DNA of 64,000 bases from Pseudomonadota bacterium (lineage in GTDB: Bacteria; Desulfobacterota; Binatia; Binatales; Binataceae): the NCBI GenBank assembly GCA_021325025.1, contig JAJPHZ010000033.1:1-64000 (forward strand), in the 5' to 3' direction. The translations under genes and the position numbers were made by a program. This document shows, in pieces, positions 26,559 through 35,085 of the stretch. The notes under the pieces are model-generated. The model had not been told where the DNA came from. It saw only the letters and a program-made list of their open reading frames with translations, and did not search any database. The first letter of the stretch is position 1. Every line of letters starts with the position of its first letter.

Positions 26559-27842
26559 ATGAAATTCACATGGTTCCACCTGATGCCGTATCGGTTCCTG
26601 CCCGAGGACTTCAAACAGAAGTATCACAGCGTATGGGTGGACATCCCGCGCAGCCTGTACGACCCCAAGATCGGCCATCAGCTTTACAACGAATACCTCG
26701 ACTCGCTGGAATTCGCCGACCAGGTGGGCTTCGACGGCTTGGGCGTCAACGAGCACCATCAGAACGGCTACGGGATGATGCCCTCGCCCAACATCATGGC
26801 GGCCGCGCTGGCGCGGCGCACCTCGCGCGCCAACCTGGTGGTGCTGGGCAACTCCATCGCGCTGTACAATCCGCCGATTCGGGTGGCCGAGGAGTTCGCG
26901 ATGCTCGACGTGCTAAGCGGCGGGCGGCTGGTGGCGGGCTTTCCGGTCGGCACTTCGATGGACACCAACTTCTGCTACGGCGAGCAGCCCGCGCTGCTGC
27001 GCGAGAAGTATTACGAAGCGCACGACCTGATCATCAAGGCCTGGACCGCCCGGGACATCTTCAGTTTCAACGGCAAGTTCACGCAGCTGCGCTACGTCAA
27101 CCTGTGGCCGCGTCCGCTCCAGCAGCCGCATCCGCCGGTCTGGATTCCCGGCGGCGGCTCGATCGAGACCTGGGAGTTCTGCGCCAGGCACGACTACCAG
27201 TATTCGTTCCTGTCCTTTATCGGCCACATGCACGGCAGGCGCATCACCGACGGCTACTGGGAGACGATGAACCGGCTCAACAAGGAACCCAATCCCTACA
27301 GCCTGGGCTTCGTGCAGACGATGGCGGTGGCGCCCACCGACGCGGAGGCGGAGCGGATTTTCTCTCCGTACATGGATTACTTCTACAACCGCTGCCTGCA
27401 TATCTACAGCGGCTTTGCCGACGCGCCCGGCTATCGCACCATCGACACCATCAAGTACGGGTTGCTCGCGCAGTACGGGCGGCCGCAGATGAGCGGGCTT
27501 AGCTGGAAGGAATTCGTCGACGGCGGCTACATCATCGCGGGCTCGCCCAAGACTGTGCGCGAGCGGCTGACCGAGGCGCTCAAGACGCTGCGATGTGGCC
27601 ATCTGATGGCGCTGCTGCAATTCGGCTCGATGCCCGCCGAGGTGACGCGGATGAGCACCGAGCTGTTCGCGCGCGAAGTGATGCCGCATCTGCGCGGCCT
27701 GTGGAGCGAGTACCAGGATCGCTGGTCGCCGCATCCGCTGCCGCCCGCCGAGCGCGCCCAGCCGGCGCCGATCGGCGGCGCGAGCGCCGAGCGAACAGGC
27801 ACGCCGCGCCAAACACTGGCCGGGAGAGAGGTTTCGAAGTGA
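26559..27842 (+). CDS. LLM-class flavin-dependent oxidoreductase
   Basis: A 427-residue luciferase-like protein preceded by GAGAGGAG. Recognisable segments are 'GFDGLGVNEHHQNGYGMMPSP', 'VLGNSIALYNPPIRVAEEFA', 'MLDVLSGGRLVAGFPVGT' and 'QQPHPPVWIPGGGS'. It is longer than the F420-type enzyme at 14422 and closer in layout to the one at 31430-32797 ('NEHH', 'PHPP.WIPG'). The last 40 residues are Pro/Ala-rich and probably disordered. The stop overlaps the GTG start of an alpha/beta-hydrolase, implying one pathway in which a flavin monooxygenation product is hydrolysed (inference). Confidence 0.9.
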   Translation: MKFTWFHLMPYRFLPEDFKQKYHSVWVDIPRSLYDPKIGHQLYNEYLDSLEFADQVGFDGLGVNEHHQNGYGMMPSPNIMAAALARRTSRANLVVLGNSIALYNPPIRVAEEFAMLDVLSGGRLVAGFPVGTSMDTNFCYGEQPALLREKYYEAHDLIIKAWTARDIFSFNGKFTQLRYVNLWPRPLQQPHPPVWIPGGGSIETWEFCARHDYQYSFLSFIGHMHGRRITDGYWETMNRLNKEPNPYSLGFVQTMAVAPTDAEAERIFSPYMDYFYNRCLHIYSGFADAPGYRTIDTIKYGLLAQYGRPQMSGLSWKEFVDGGYIIAGSPKTVRERLTEALKTLRCGHLMALLQFGSMPAEVTRMSTELFAREVMPHLRGLWSEYQDRWSPHPLPPAERAQPAPIGGASAERTGTPRQTLAGREVSK

Positions 27843-28621
27843 AGACGCAACAGAGTATCGGCGGGGGAAGGTTTTCGGTTGAGTTGTTCACCTACGGCAG
27901 CGGCGAGCCGCTGCTGTTTTTACACGGCGCCGGCGGACTGTTCGAGCCCGACCCGGCGCTGGAGCTGTTGGGGCGCGATTTCAGGGTGATCGCGCCGCAT
28001 CTGCCCGGCTTTGGCGAATCGACGGGCGCCGAGAAAATCGACAACGTGATCGATGCGGCCCTGTTCTTCCATCAGTTGATGGACGACCTGCATCTGGACA
28101 GCGCCTACATCGTGGGCCATTCGATGGGCGGGATGCTGGCGGCGGAGGTCGCCGCGCTCGACGTGCATCGCGCCCGCAAGCTGGTGCTGGTGGCGCCCGC
28201 CGGCTTCTGGCTGGAGGAGCATCCGATCCCGGACTTCTTCGCCGCCGACCCCAGGGAGCTGCCCGGCCTCATCTTCCACGATCCCAACTCGCCGCTGGCG
28301 CAGGCGATGATGCAGATGCCCGAGGATCGCGAGCAGATGGCCGCGATGTATGTCGAGCGGGTCAAGCGGATGACCATGGCGGGCAAGTTTTTGTGGCCGA
28401 TTCCCGACCGCGGGCTGAAGAAGCGCGCCTACCGGATTTCCGCGCCCACGCTGCTGGTGTGGGGCGCCTCGGACCGTCTGATTCCACCGGTCTACGCGGG
28501 TGCGTTCAAAAGCCACATCCGCAACTGCAGCGAGGTGGTGATTGCCGAAGCCGGCCACGCGGTCCTCCATGAGCAGACGCAGCAATTTTGCGACGCGGTC
28601 AAGCGTTTTTTGCAGCAGTGA
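27839..28621 (+). CDS. Alpha/beta-hydrolase (meta-cleavage-hydrolase-like)
   Basis: A 260-residue alpha/beta-hydrolase starting at a GTG that overlaps the previous stop (GTGA). It has 'FLHGAGGLFE' (oxyanion hole), 'PHLPGFGES', the nucleophile elbow 'GHSMGG', the Asp region 'VWGASDRLIPP' and the catalytic His in 'AEAGHAVLHE'. This complete Ser-Asp-His set fits hydrolases acting on esters, epoxides or meta-cleavage products. Coupling to the LLM enzyme suggests a two-step catabolic module. Confidence 0.9.
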   Translation: MKTQQSIGGGRFSVELFTYGSGEPLLFLHGAGGLFEPDPALELLGRDFRVIAPHLPGFGESTGAEKIDNVIDAALFFHQLMDDLHLDSAYIVGHSMGGMLAAEVAALDVHRARKLVLVAPAGFWLEEHPIPDFFAADPRELPGLIFHDPNSPLAQAMMQMPEDREQMAAMYVERVKRMTMAGKFLWPIPDRGLKKRAYRISAPTLLVWGASDRLIPPVYAGAFKSHIRNCSEVVIAEAGHAVLHEQTQQFCDAVKRFLQQ

Positions 28622-28673
28622 ACCATCGCACGCATCGGGTGATCACGATCTCTTCGGTTGCGGCGAGGCCCCG

Positions 28674-28700
28674 GCGCCTGCGGACCTGGTCCGCAGGCGC
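28674..28700. terminator. Palindrome between convergent genes, likely bidirectional terminator
   Basis: A 13-bp perfect inverted repeat (28674-28686 and 28688-28700) with a one-base centre. It forms a very stable 12-bp hairpin with a 3-base loop. There is no T-tract, so rho-independent function is uncertain. Confidence 0.5.
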
Positions 28701-28717
28701 AAACTGGGAGAGGCCGC

Positions 28718-28777
28718 AGAGCGAGTTGGCGCCAGCAAAATCGCTCTGCGGCTGAGCGTGCAGGGCACGCTGCAAGC
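28718..28777 (+). repeat. Copy B of a 60-base intergenic element
   Basis: It matches 13544-13603 without gaps (about 75 percent identity). In this copy the conserved blocks fold into an 11-bp stem (28714-28724 with 28741-28751), followed by a 6-bp stem (28756-28761 with 28765-28770). It lies between convergent genes, as does copy A. Confidence 0.6.
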
Positions 28778-28850
28778 GGGCCGTTCGGTATTCCCGAAGA
28801 AAGTTTTCGGGTTGCGTTTAATTCCCGCTCAAAGACGGACGGGCGTTGGC

Positions 28851-31304
28851 TCAGACCAGCACTTCGTCGCGGCGCAGTTGCGCGATTTGCCGGGCGCCCA
28901 GTTTTAGCAGCGACGATAGCACATCGTCGGTATCGGCACCCAGGCACGGAGCCGGGCGCGATACCTCGCACGGGGTCAGCGACATCTTCCACGGGACGCC
29001 GGAATGGGCCTTGACGCCGATTTCCGGATGCACCAGGCGCACCCAGAAGTTGCGCTCATTCAGATGCGGGTCCTCGAACAGGTCCTTCACCGTCAGGGTT
29101 GGAATCGAGGCGACGCCGGCACTTTGCAGGATGCGCGCCGTCTCCCATCGATCGCGCGTTGAGGTCCACTGCGTGATGATGCGGTCGAGTTCGTCCTCGT
29201 TTTGTTTGCGCATCGCGGCGGTCGCAAAGCGCGGGTCGTCGGCGAGCGCCGGCCGGCCGATTGCCGCGCACAGCCGCCGCCATTCATCCTCGGTGCCGAC
29301 CGCGATCGTGACCCAATCCTCGGGACCGCCCAGCGCCTTGTAGCAGTTGTGCGGCGCCATCTTCAGGTCGCGATTTCCGCGCGGCCCCAGGTCGCGCCCG
29401 TTCATCGCATATTCGAGCAGCGCCTCGGGCAGTCCCATCGCCAGCACTTCCATCATCGACAACTCGAAGTACTGCCCCAACCCGGTGCGCCGGCGCTGGA
29501 TCAACGCAGCATTGATCAGCAATGCGGCGAAGACGCCGGTGGCCGGATCGCCGTAGGCGCACGGCCCCTCGCGGATCTGGTCGCCCTCGTAGCCGGTGAC
29601 CGCGAGCAGACCGGCCTGGCCGTTGACCTGCGGGCCGTAGTTGACGAAATCGGTGTAGGGACCGGTGCGCCCGTAGCATCCGATCGACAGCATGATGATG
29701 CCCGGATTACGCCGGCGCATCGCCTCGTACCCCAGCCCCATCCGATCCATCACTCCCGCGCCGAAATTCTCGATGGTGATGTCGGCATGCTCAGCCAGGC
29801 GCAGCGCAAGGTCGATGCCCTGCGGTTTGGCGAGGTTGAGCTGGATGCTGCGTTTGTTCTGGTTCCATTCGTTGAACACGCCCGCGCGATTGGGCCCGGG
29901 CCGGTTGTCGGCAAAGGGCGGATTGCGCCGGCTAAGACAGGTGCGATTGGCACTTTCGACGCGAATCACCTCGGCGCCCATGTGCGCCAGCATCATGCTG
30001 CAATAAGGCGCCGCCCAGATCCATCCGAAGTCCAGCACCCGAATCCCCGCCAGCGGACCCCCCTTTGCCGCCGCTACGGGTTGTTTAGCTGCATCAACGC
30101 GCAGCGCAGTTTGGTCCTGCGCGCCAAGGACTTCCTCATTATGCTCGCCCAGGCGCGGCGCGGGACGTTGGATCCTCCACGCCGAGCCGGTGGATTTGAA
30201 CGGCACGGTGGGGACCTCGATGGTGCGGCCGGCCGGCGTCGGCATCGGCGCGAAGAACTTGCGCGCGCGCAGATGGACGTCGGCGTAAACGTCGGAGGGG
30301 CGGTTCATCGGCGCCAGCGGGATGCGCCGCGCCTGGCCGGCCATGAACAGCTCCTGCTTGTTCCAGTTGGCGGTGAATTCCGCCATCAGCGGCCACAGCG
30401 CATCGGCATACTTGCCGCGCGTGAAGCGGTCTTTGAAAATCTCCTCGTTGGCCCACTGTGGATTGCCCATCAGCTCGACCAGGCGCTGCCATTGTTCCTC
30501 TTCGCCCGGGTTGATGAAGATCCAGCCGTCGCGGGTCGGCCATATCGATCGGGGGCCGTAAGTATGATGGCCCAGGCGCGAAGGTGAGCGGCCGGTGTAG
30601 CTGCAAATCGCCACGGCGCCCTCCAGCATCGTGGCCAGGCATTCCTGCTCCGACACTTCGATTGCCTGACCCGCCCCCGAATGCACCCGGTATTGATATG
30701 CGGCCAGCGCAGCCATCGCCGCAAATACACCGGCCTGGAACTCCGCCTGATGGCCGAACAGCTTAAGCGGCGGGCGGTCTGGAAACTGTGACACCGCCGG
30801 CGCCAGCGACGCCATCCCCGACGCGTGCGCTGCGGTGATTTCGTAGGCGTGAAAGTGCGAATAGGGACCGTAGTCACCAAAGGGCGAGATGCCTGCAACG
30901 ATCAGGCGCGGATGGGCCCGCGAGAGGGCGGCGTTCTCCATCCCGAGGGCGGCGCGCTGGCGCGGCGCGATGTTGTGGATCAGGATGTCGGCGCGCGCCA
31001 ACAGTGTGTCGAGCTGTTTGCGCTGGCCGGGATGCGCGAGGTCAAGCGTCACCCCCTTTTTGTCGGCGTTGAGGTAGAGGAACAGCCCGCCCGAATCGAT
31101 ATCGGCGGCATCGCCGAAATACGGGCCGCGAGTGCGGCTGATATCGCCGCCGGGCGGCTCGACCTTGATGACGTCGGCGCCGAGCATCGCCAGCAGCTTG
31201 GCGCCGTAAGCGGCGGCCACCCCCTGGCCGCATTCGACCACGCAAATCCCGGCCAACGGAAGATCGGGCCGTTGCTGAGCCGCAGAGGATTGACTGGAAG
31301 CCAT
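28851..31304 (-). CDS. Double-length CaiB/BaiF (class III) CoA-transferase
   Basis: An 817-residue protein made of two complete class III CoA-transferase modules joined head to tail (about 1-395 and 420-817). Each opens with the family start: 'LAGICVVECGQGVAAAYGAK' and 'LAGIRVLDFGWIWAAPYCSM'. The second half has the normal catalytic Asp in 'YGDPATGVFAAL'. In the first half the same region reads 'FGHQAEFQAGVFAAM', apparently with Glu at the acidic position. Fused pairs may act as an intramolecular dimer. It probably activates an organic acid by CoA transfer. It lies 125 bases downstream of an LLM gene on the same strand. Confidence 0.9.
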   Translation of the reverse strand: MASSQSSAAQQRPDLPLAGICVVECGQGVAAAYGAKLLAMLGADVIKVEPPGGDISRTRGPYFGDAADIDSGGLFLYLNADKKGVTLDLAHPGQRKQLDTLLARADILIHNIAPRQRAALGMENAALSRAHPRLIVAGISPFGDYGPYSHFHAYEITAAHASGMASLAPAVSQFPDRPPLKLFGHQAEFQAGVFAAMAALAAYQYRVHSGAGQAIEVSEQECLATMLEGAVAICSYTGRSPSRLGHHTYGPRSIWPTRDGWIFINPGEEEQWQRLVELMGNPQWANEEIFKDRFTRGKYADALWPLMAEFTANWNKQELFMAGQARRIPLAPMNRPSDVYADVHLRARKFFAPMPTPAGRTIEVPTVPFKSTGSAWRIQRPAPRLGEHNEEVLGAQDQTALRVDAAKQPVAAAKGGPLAGIRVLDFGWIWAAPYCSMMLAHMGAEVIRVESANRTCLSRRNPPFADNRPGPNRAGVFNEWNQNKRSIQLNLAKPQGIDLALRLAEHADITIENFGAGVMDRMGLGYEAMRRRNPGIIMLSIGCYGRTGPYTDFVNYGPQVNGQAGLLAVTGYEGDQIREGPCAYGDPATGVFAALLINAALIQRRRTGLGQYFELSMMEVLAMGLPEALLEYAMNGRDLGPRGNRDLKMAPHNCYKALGGPEDWVTIAVGTEDEWRRLCAAIGRPALADDPRFATAAMRKQNEDELDRIITQWTSTRDRWETARILQSAGVASIPTLTVKDLFEDPHLNERNFWVRLVHPEIGVKAHSGVPWKMSLTPCEVSRPAPCLGADTDDVLSSLLKLGARQIAQLRRDEVLV

Positions 31305-31429
31305 CGAAGTCCCGCTTTTGCGCCCGGAGGTTGCTCAGCCCTCGGGCCGCCTTTTCGAAGGACAAGGCTGGACCATCGCCGATCCACCTTTGCCTTATGG
31401 CCTGGAAGACCGCCCGCGCAATTTCATGT

Positions 31430-32797
31430 TCACGCCGGCTTGTTCTCGGGCAGCAGCTCCGGCCACGATACCTGTTCGCGCTTGCCCGAGACCGGCCGCG
31501 AGCCCGGCTTGACCTGAAACGCGTCGGCCAAGCCCAGTTCCTTGCCAAACTCGCGCAGCGCCGGCGCGACTTCCTGGGCGAACAGCCTGATACTGGTCAT
31601 GCGATCCTCGTGGGTGGCGGGACCGTTGACCTGTGAAATCGCAAAGGCGCCGCAACGCAGCACTTCCAGGATATGCTTGAGCTTGGGGATCACCGTCTTG
31701 GGCGTGCCAGTGATGATACTCAAGCTCTCCTGCGCCTTCTGATAGCCGGAGTAGATGGCGCGCTTGGCCTCTTCAAGATCGATTTCGCCACGCGCCAGAC
31801 GGGTACGGGCGCTGACCGCGGCTGCCTTTTCGTTCTGTTGATCGGGCGTGGCGCTGAGCCCCAGGAACGCCGTGCGCTCCTGCTTGGCGGCAGCCTGCTG
31901 GCGGGCCAGGCGGCGCGTCGCCTCCTTGGAGTTGTAGCCGGGCGGCAGGGTCCATTCCGGACGGGCAAACGCGGCGCCGCCGCCGCCATAGAGGTTGAGT
32001 TTGGCCACCTCCTGCGCCTTCTCTTCGGTCTCGGCAACGAACACGTTTTGCAGGTAGCCGAAATTCTCCGGCCCGGCCTGATAGCCCAGTTGGGCAGCGC
32101 GATCGGCGTAGATGTTCCACAGCTCGCTGGTCGCCTTAAGTCCGGTACCCAGGCCGATGTAGGGGTAGCGATGCTCGGCGGCCCAGATCACCGACTCGGG
32201 GCTGAGCAGGCCCGGAATCCAAATCGGCGGATGCGGCTTCTGATAGGGCAGCGCCCAGGGATTGACGAAGCGGAAATGGAAATGCTTGCCCTCGAAACGG
32301 AACGGCCCGGGCTCGGTCCAGCATTTGACCACCAGGTCGTGCGCTTCATTGAAGTACTCGCGATTGAGCGCCGGGCTGACGTTGTTGAAGAGTTGCTCGC
32401 TGCCCGCCCCGCGCACCCATCCGGTGACCAGCCGCCCGCGCGAGATCAGGTCGATTTCCGCCAGCTCCTCGGCCAAACGCACTGGATTGCGCACCACCGG
32501 CAGCGGATTGCCCAGCAGCACGATGCGCATCTTGCTGGTGATGCGCGCCAGGATCGCCGCCTCCACGTCCATCACCGCGCCCATGCAAAAAGGAGTGCCG
32601 TGATGCTCGTTGAGCACCACGCCGTCCAGCCCCATCTCCTCAACGTACTGCATCTCGTCGAGGTAGGTGTTGTACAAATCCGAGCCCTTTTGCGGGTCGA
32701 AGAAGCGGTTGGGGACGCCGAAGAAACCGCGGTTTTTGATCACCTCGTCTTCGGGGACGTAGCCGTAAGGCCGCTCGTGGAAATACAACAGTAGCAT
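31430..32797 (-). CDS. LLM-class flavin-dependent oxidoreductase
   Basis: A 455-residue luciferase-like TIM-barrel protein, with AAAGGA upstream of the ATG. Segments include 'GLDGVVLNEHHGTPFCMG', 'LLGNPLPVVRNPVRLAEELA', 'LISRGRLVTGWVRGAG' and 'YQKPHPPIWIPGL'. It shares the 'NEHH' and 'PHPPxWIPG' signatures with the LLM at 26559-27842 and is probably an FMN-type monooxygenase component. A Gln/Ala/Arg-rich helix (about residues 295-340) may be an insert or a reductase-contact region. The double CoA-transferase gene follows on the same strand. Confidence 0.9.
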   Translation of the reverse strand: MLLLYFHERPYGYVPEDEVIKNRGFFGVPNRFFDPQKGSDLYNTYLDEMQYVEEMGLDGVVLNEHHGTPFCMGAVMDVEAAILARITSKMRIVLLGNPLPVVRNPVRLAEELAEIDLISRGRLVTGWVRGAGSEQLFNNVSPALNREYFNEAHDLVVKCWTEPGPFRFEGKHFHFRFVNPWALPYQKPHPPIWIPGLLSPESVIWAAEHRYPYIGLGTGLKATSELWNIYADRAAQLGYQAGPENFGYLQNVFVAETEEKAQEVAKLNLYGGGGAAFARPEWTLPPGYNSKEATRRLARQQAAAKQERTAFLGLSATPDQQNEKAAAVSARTRLARGEIDLEEAKRAIYSGYQKAQESLSIITGTPKTVIPKLKHILEVLRCGAFAISQVNGPATHEDRMTSIRLFAQEVAPALREFGKELGLADAFQVKPGSRPVSGKREQVSWPELLPENKPA

Positions 32798-33070
32798 CGC
32801 GTCTTCCTTTACCTGAATGTCAGCAGGACGCCTGTCGGCGCCCTCGGGTTGAAACTGCCGGGGTTTTCCGCCACGACTTTCGCCCGCTATCCGCTCGTCT
32901 CTATGTCACGGTCCCCAAGCGGCGCGATTGTATGGCAAAACGCACGCTCTGGGTAGAGCGCGTTATAAATCGCCGCGCGGCAGCCTCCGCCGGTCCCATA
33001 CCTTGACTTCGAACCGTCACTGGCGCTGAAGTCAGTTTCTCAAAATGTCTTGAAGTTGAGGATTTCCGTC
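32798..33070. other. Divergent intergenic region
   Basis: The gap between the divergent LLM and alcohol dehydrogenase genes. It contains a 6-bp hairpin with a GGGT loop (32945-32960), a TATAAA (32964-32969) toward the dehydrogenase, and a TACAAT read on the minus strand (32932-32927) toward the LLM gene. -35 boxes are poor, so promoter calls stay tentative. Confidence 0.35.
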
Positions 33071-34108
33071 ATGAAAGCATTGGTAATGGAGGCGGTCGGC
33101 AAGCCGATGGTGGTCAAGGATTTCCCGCAACCCGAATGTCCGCCCGACGCCGCCATCGTGCGCGTGCAGGCGTGCGGCATCTGCCGCTCGGACTGGCATA
33201 TGTGGATGGGCGACTGGAGCTGGATCGGCTTCAGTTCGCATTTGCCCACCGTGCTGGGACACGAGTTCGCTGGCGTCATCGAAGAGGTCGGCAAGGACGT
33301 CAAAAAGCTCAAGCGCGGCGATCGCGTGGTGGCCCCGCTCTCCCAGGCGTGCGGCACCTGCGAGGACTGCACCAGCGGCCACTCCAACCTCTGCTTTGGG
33401 GGCAGTTCGGCGGGCGGCTTCGGCCAGTTCGCGCGGCTGGGCTACGCGGATTACAACACGGTCAAGCTCAGCGAGGCGATCGACTTCGTGGCGGGCGCCT
33501 CGATGGGATGCCGCTATGTGACCGCCTATCACGCGATTATGGACCAGGCGCGGGTCAAGGCGGATGAGTCGGTGGTGATCTACGGCTGCGGCGGAGTGGG
33601 CCTGTCGGCCGCGCAGATCGCGGCGTCGGCCGGGGCGCGGGTAATCGCCGTGGACCTCGACGACCGCAAGCTGGAGCTGGCCCGGCGGGCGGGCGCCACG
33701 GACGTGGTCAACGCCAAGACCACCGACCCGGTAGCCGCCGTCAAGGAGCTGACTCACGGCGGCGCACACGTCAGCGTCGACGCGCTGGGCATCGCCGCCA
33801 CCTGCCAGAACGCGATGCTGAGCCTGCGCAAGCTCGGCCGCCATGTCCAGATCGGGCTTACCACGCAGAAGGAAAAGGGCCAGGTCGCGCTGCCGATCGA
33901 TCTGATCGTGCTGGCCGAGCTGCAGATCATGGGCTCGTCGTCGATTCCGACCTGGCGCTATCCGGCGATGCTGGAGATGGTGGAGCGGGGCAAGCTGGCG
34001 CCCAAACAACTGGTGACCAACACTATCGCGCTGGACCAGGCCTTTGACGTGATCGATCAGATGTCGCGCTTCGAAAACGTCGGCATCAGCGTGATTGACC
34101 GGTTCTGA
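33071..34108 (+). CDS. Zinc-dependent alcohol dehydrogenase
   Basis: A 345-residue medium-chain dehydrogenase, placed at ATG 33071 behind GAGGA. Catalytic zinc ligands are visible in 'CGICRSDWH' and 'GHEFAG'. Four structural-zinc cysteines lie in 'CGTCEDCTSGHSNLC'. The Rossmann motif is 'GCGGVGLSAAQ', with Asp in 'VIAVDLDD' favouring NAD. Such enzymes oxidise primary or secondary alcohols. It is divergent from the LLM/CoA-transferase pair across a 273-base gap and may belong to the same catabolic region. Confidence 0.93.
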   Translation: MKALVMEAVGKPMVVKDFPQPECPPDAAIVRVQACGICRSDWHMWMGDWSWIGFSSHLPTVLGHEFAGVIEEVGKDVKKLKRGDRVVAPLSQACGTCEDCTSGHSNLCFGGSSAGGFGQFARLGYADYNTVKLSEAIDFVAGASMGCRYVTAYHAIMDQARVKADESVVIYGCGGVGLSAAQIAASAGARVIAVDLDDRKLELARRAGATDVVNAKTTDPVAAVKELTHGGAHVSVDALGIAATCQNAMLSLRKLGRHVQIGLTTQKEKGQVALPIDLIVLAELQIMGSSSIPTWRYPAMLEMVERGKLAPKQLVTNTIALDQAFDVIDQMSRFENVGISVIDRF

Positions 34109-34120
34109 GCTGGCCGGCGC

Positions 34121-35032
34121 TCAGAAGTTCATCTCGCTCACAAACACATGCTGCGTGGCCTTGCGGGCCGCTGTCCCCGCATAGGCCGACGCCGCGGCGG
34201 CAATCAGCCGGTTGCCCTGGAAACTGCCGATGCCGAGCAGCGTCTCCTCGACCGCCGCCGTCACGCCCGCCTCCGCCATCGTGGCAAAGCCCCTGAACCA
34301 GCGCCGCGCGGTTTCCTGCTGGCTGGGATTGAGCGCTGCCAACATCCGCGGGTAGCGGTCGCGCAACTGATACTGGACGTCGCCCGCGGCCTCGACGGTA
34401 ACCCCGATCAGGTCGCGCAGATAACGCTCGCCGTTTTTGTCGGCAAAGCCTTTGATGCCGCCTGCCGCATCAGCGCCCTGCATCGGCGGCGCCACCTCAA
34501 GGCCGTCGACGGTGACGAAGCCGTCGGCGGCGAAGAAGTACTCCAGCAGGGCATCGATCACCGCGCGCGGAAACCTGGGGTCGGTCAGGTTCTTGAACGT
34601 GGTGAGCAGGGAGAGCGCGATGCCGAACTGCCCTTCGACGAACGAACCCAAAAGCGAGGCGACGGTTTTGAGCTCGTCGCGGCCGGTGAAGAAGTCCGTG
34701 AGGCGGGCAAAGATCGCCGCGGGCGTCGGCGCGTCGAACAGGCGCTTGAGTTCGCCGAGCGGATCGGCGAAGCCCTGCAGAATCTGCGCGATCCCCTGCG
34801 CGCTGCGGCCCTGGTCACCCAGCCGCGGCAGGTGCAGCACGTCGAGCAGGGGCGAGAAGTCCAGCGCCAGATGGCGCGGGATGGGCTGGCCGCTGCGCAG
34901 TTCGTGCGCCAGCGTGGTGCCGTCGGCCGCGCGCAGGATGGCGAGCGGGACCTTGCCGGCCAGCGCGGTTGCCAGCGCGTCCTGCAGGAATGAGACCAGC
35001 ATGTATCCGGATTTGTCATCGACCGTAATCAT
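34121..35032 (-). CDS. Conserved-looking protein of unknown function, phosphoesterase partner
   Basis: A 303-residue soluble-looking protein without signal peptide. I recognise no family. It is mostly helical, with many Leu, Ala and Phe, and repeated amphipathic segments such as 'LGELKRLFDAPTPAAIFARL' and 'FPRAVIDALLEYFFAADGF'. No catalytic motif is evident. It lies 53 bases downstream of the metallophosphoesterase on the same strand, so they are probably co-transcribed from the TTGACA promoter at about 36490. It may be a substrate, regulator or scaffold for the phosphoesterase (inference). Confidence 0.6.
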   Translation of the reverse strand: MITVDDKSGYMLVSFLQDALATALAGKVPLAILRAADGTTLAHELRSGQPIPRHLALDFSPLLDVLHLPRLGDQGRSAQGIAQILQGFADPLGELKRLFDAPTPAAIFARLTDFFTGRDELKTVASLLGSFVEGQFGIALSLLTTFKNLTDPRFPRAVIDALLEYFFAADGFVTVDGLEVAPPMQGADAAGGIKGFADKNGERYLRDLIGVTVEAAGDVQYQLRDRYPRMLAALNPSQQETARRWFRGFATMAEAGVTAAVEETLLGIGSFQGNRLIAAAASAYAGTAARKATQHVFVSEMNF

Positions 35033-35085
35033 CAGCAGTCCTCCGGAGCGCGGCGCCTGGCCAAGGCCGGGATCGCAATTGAGCC

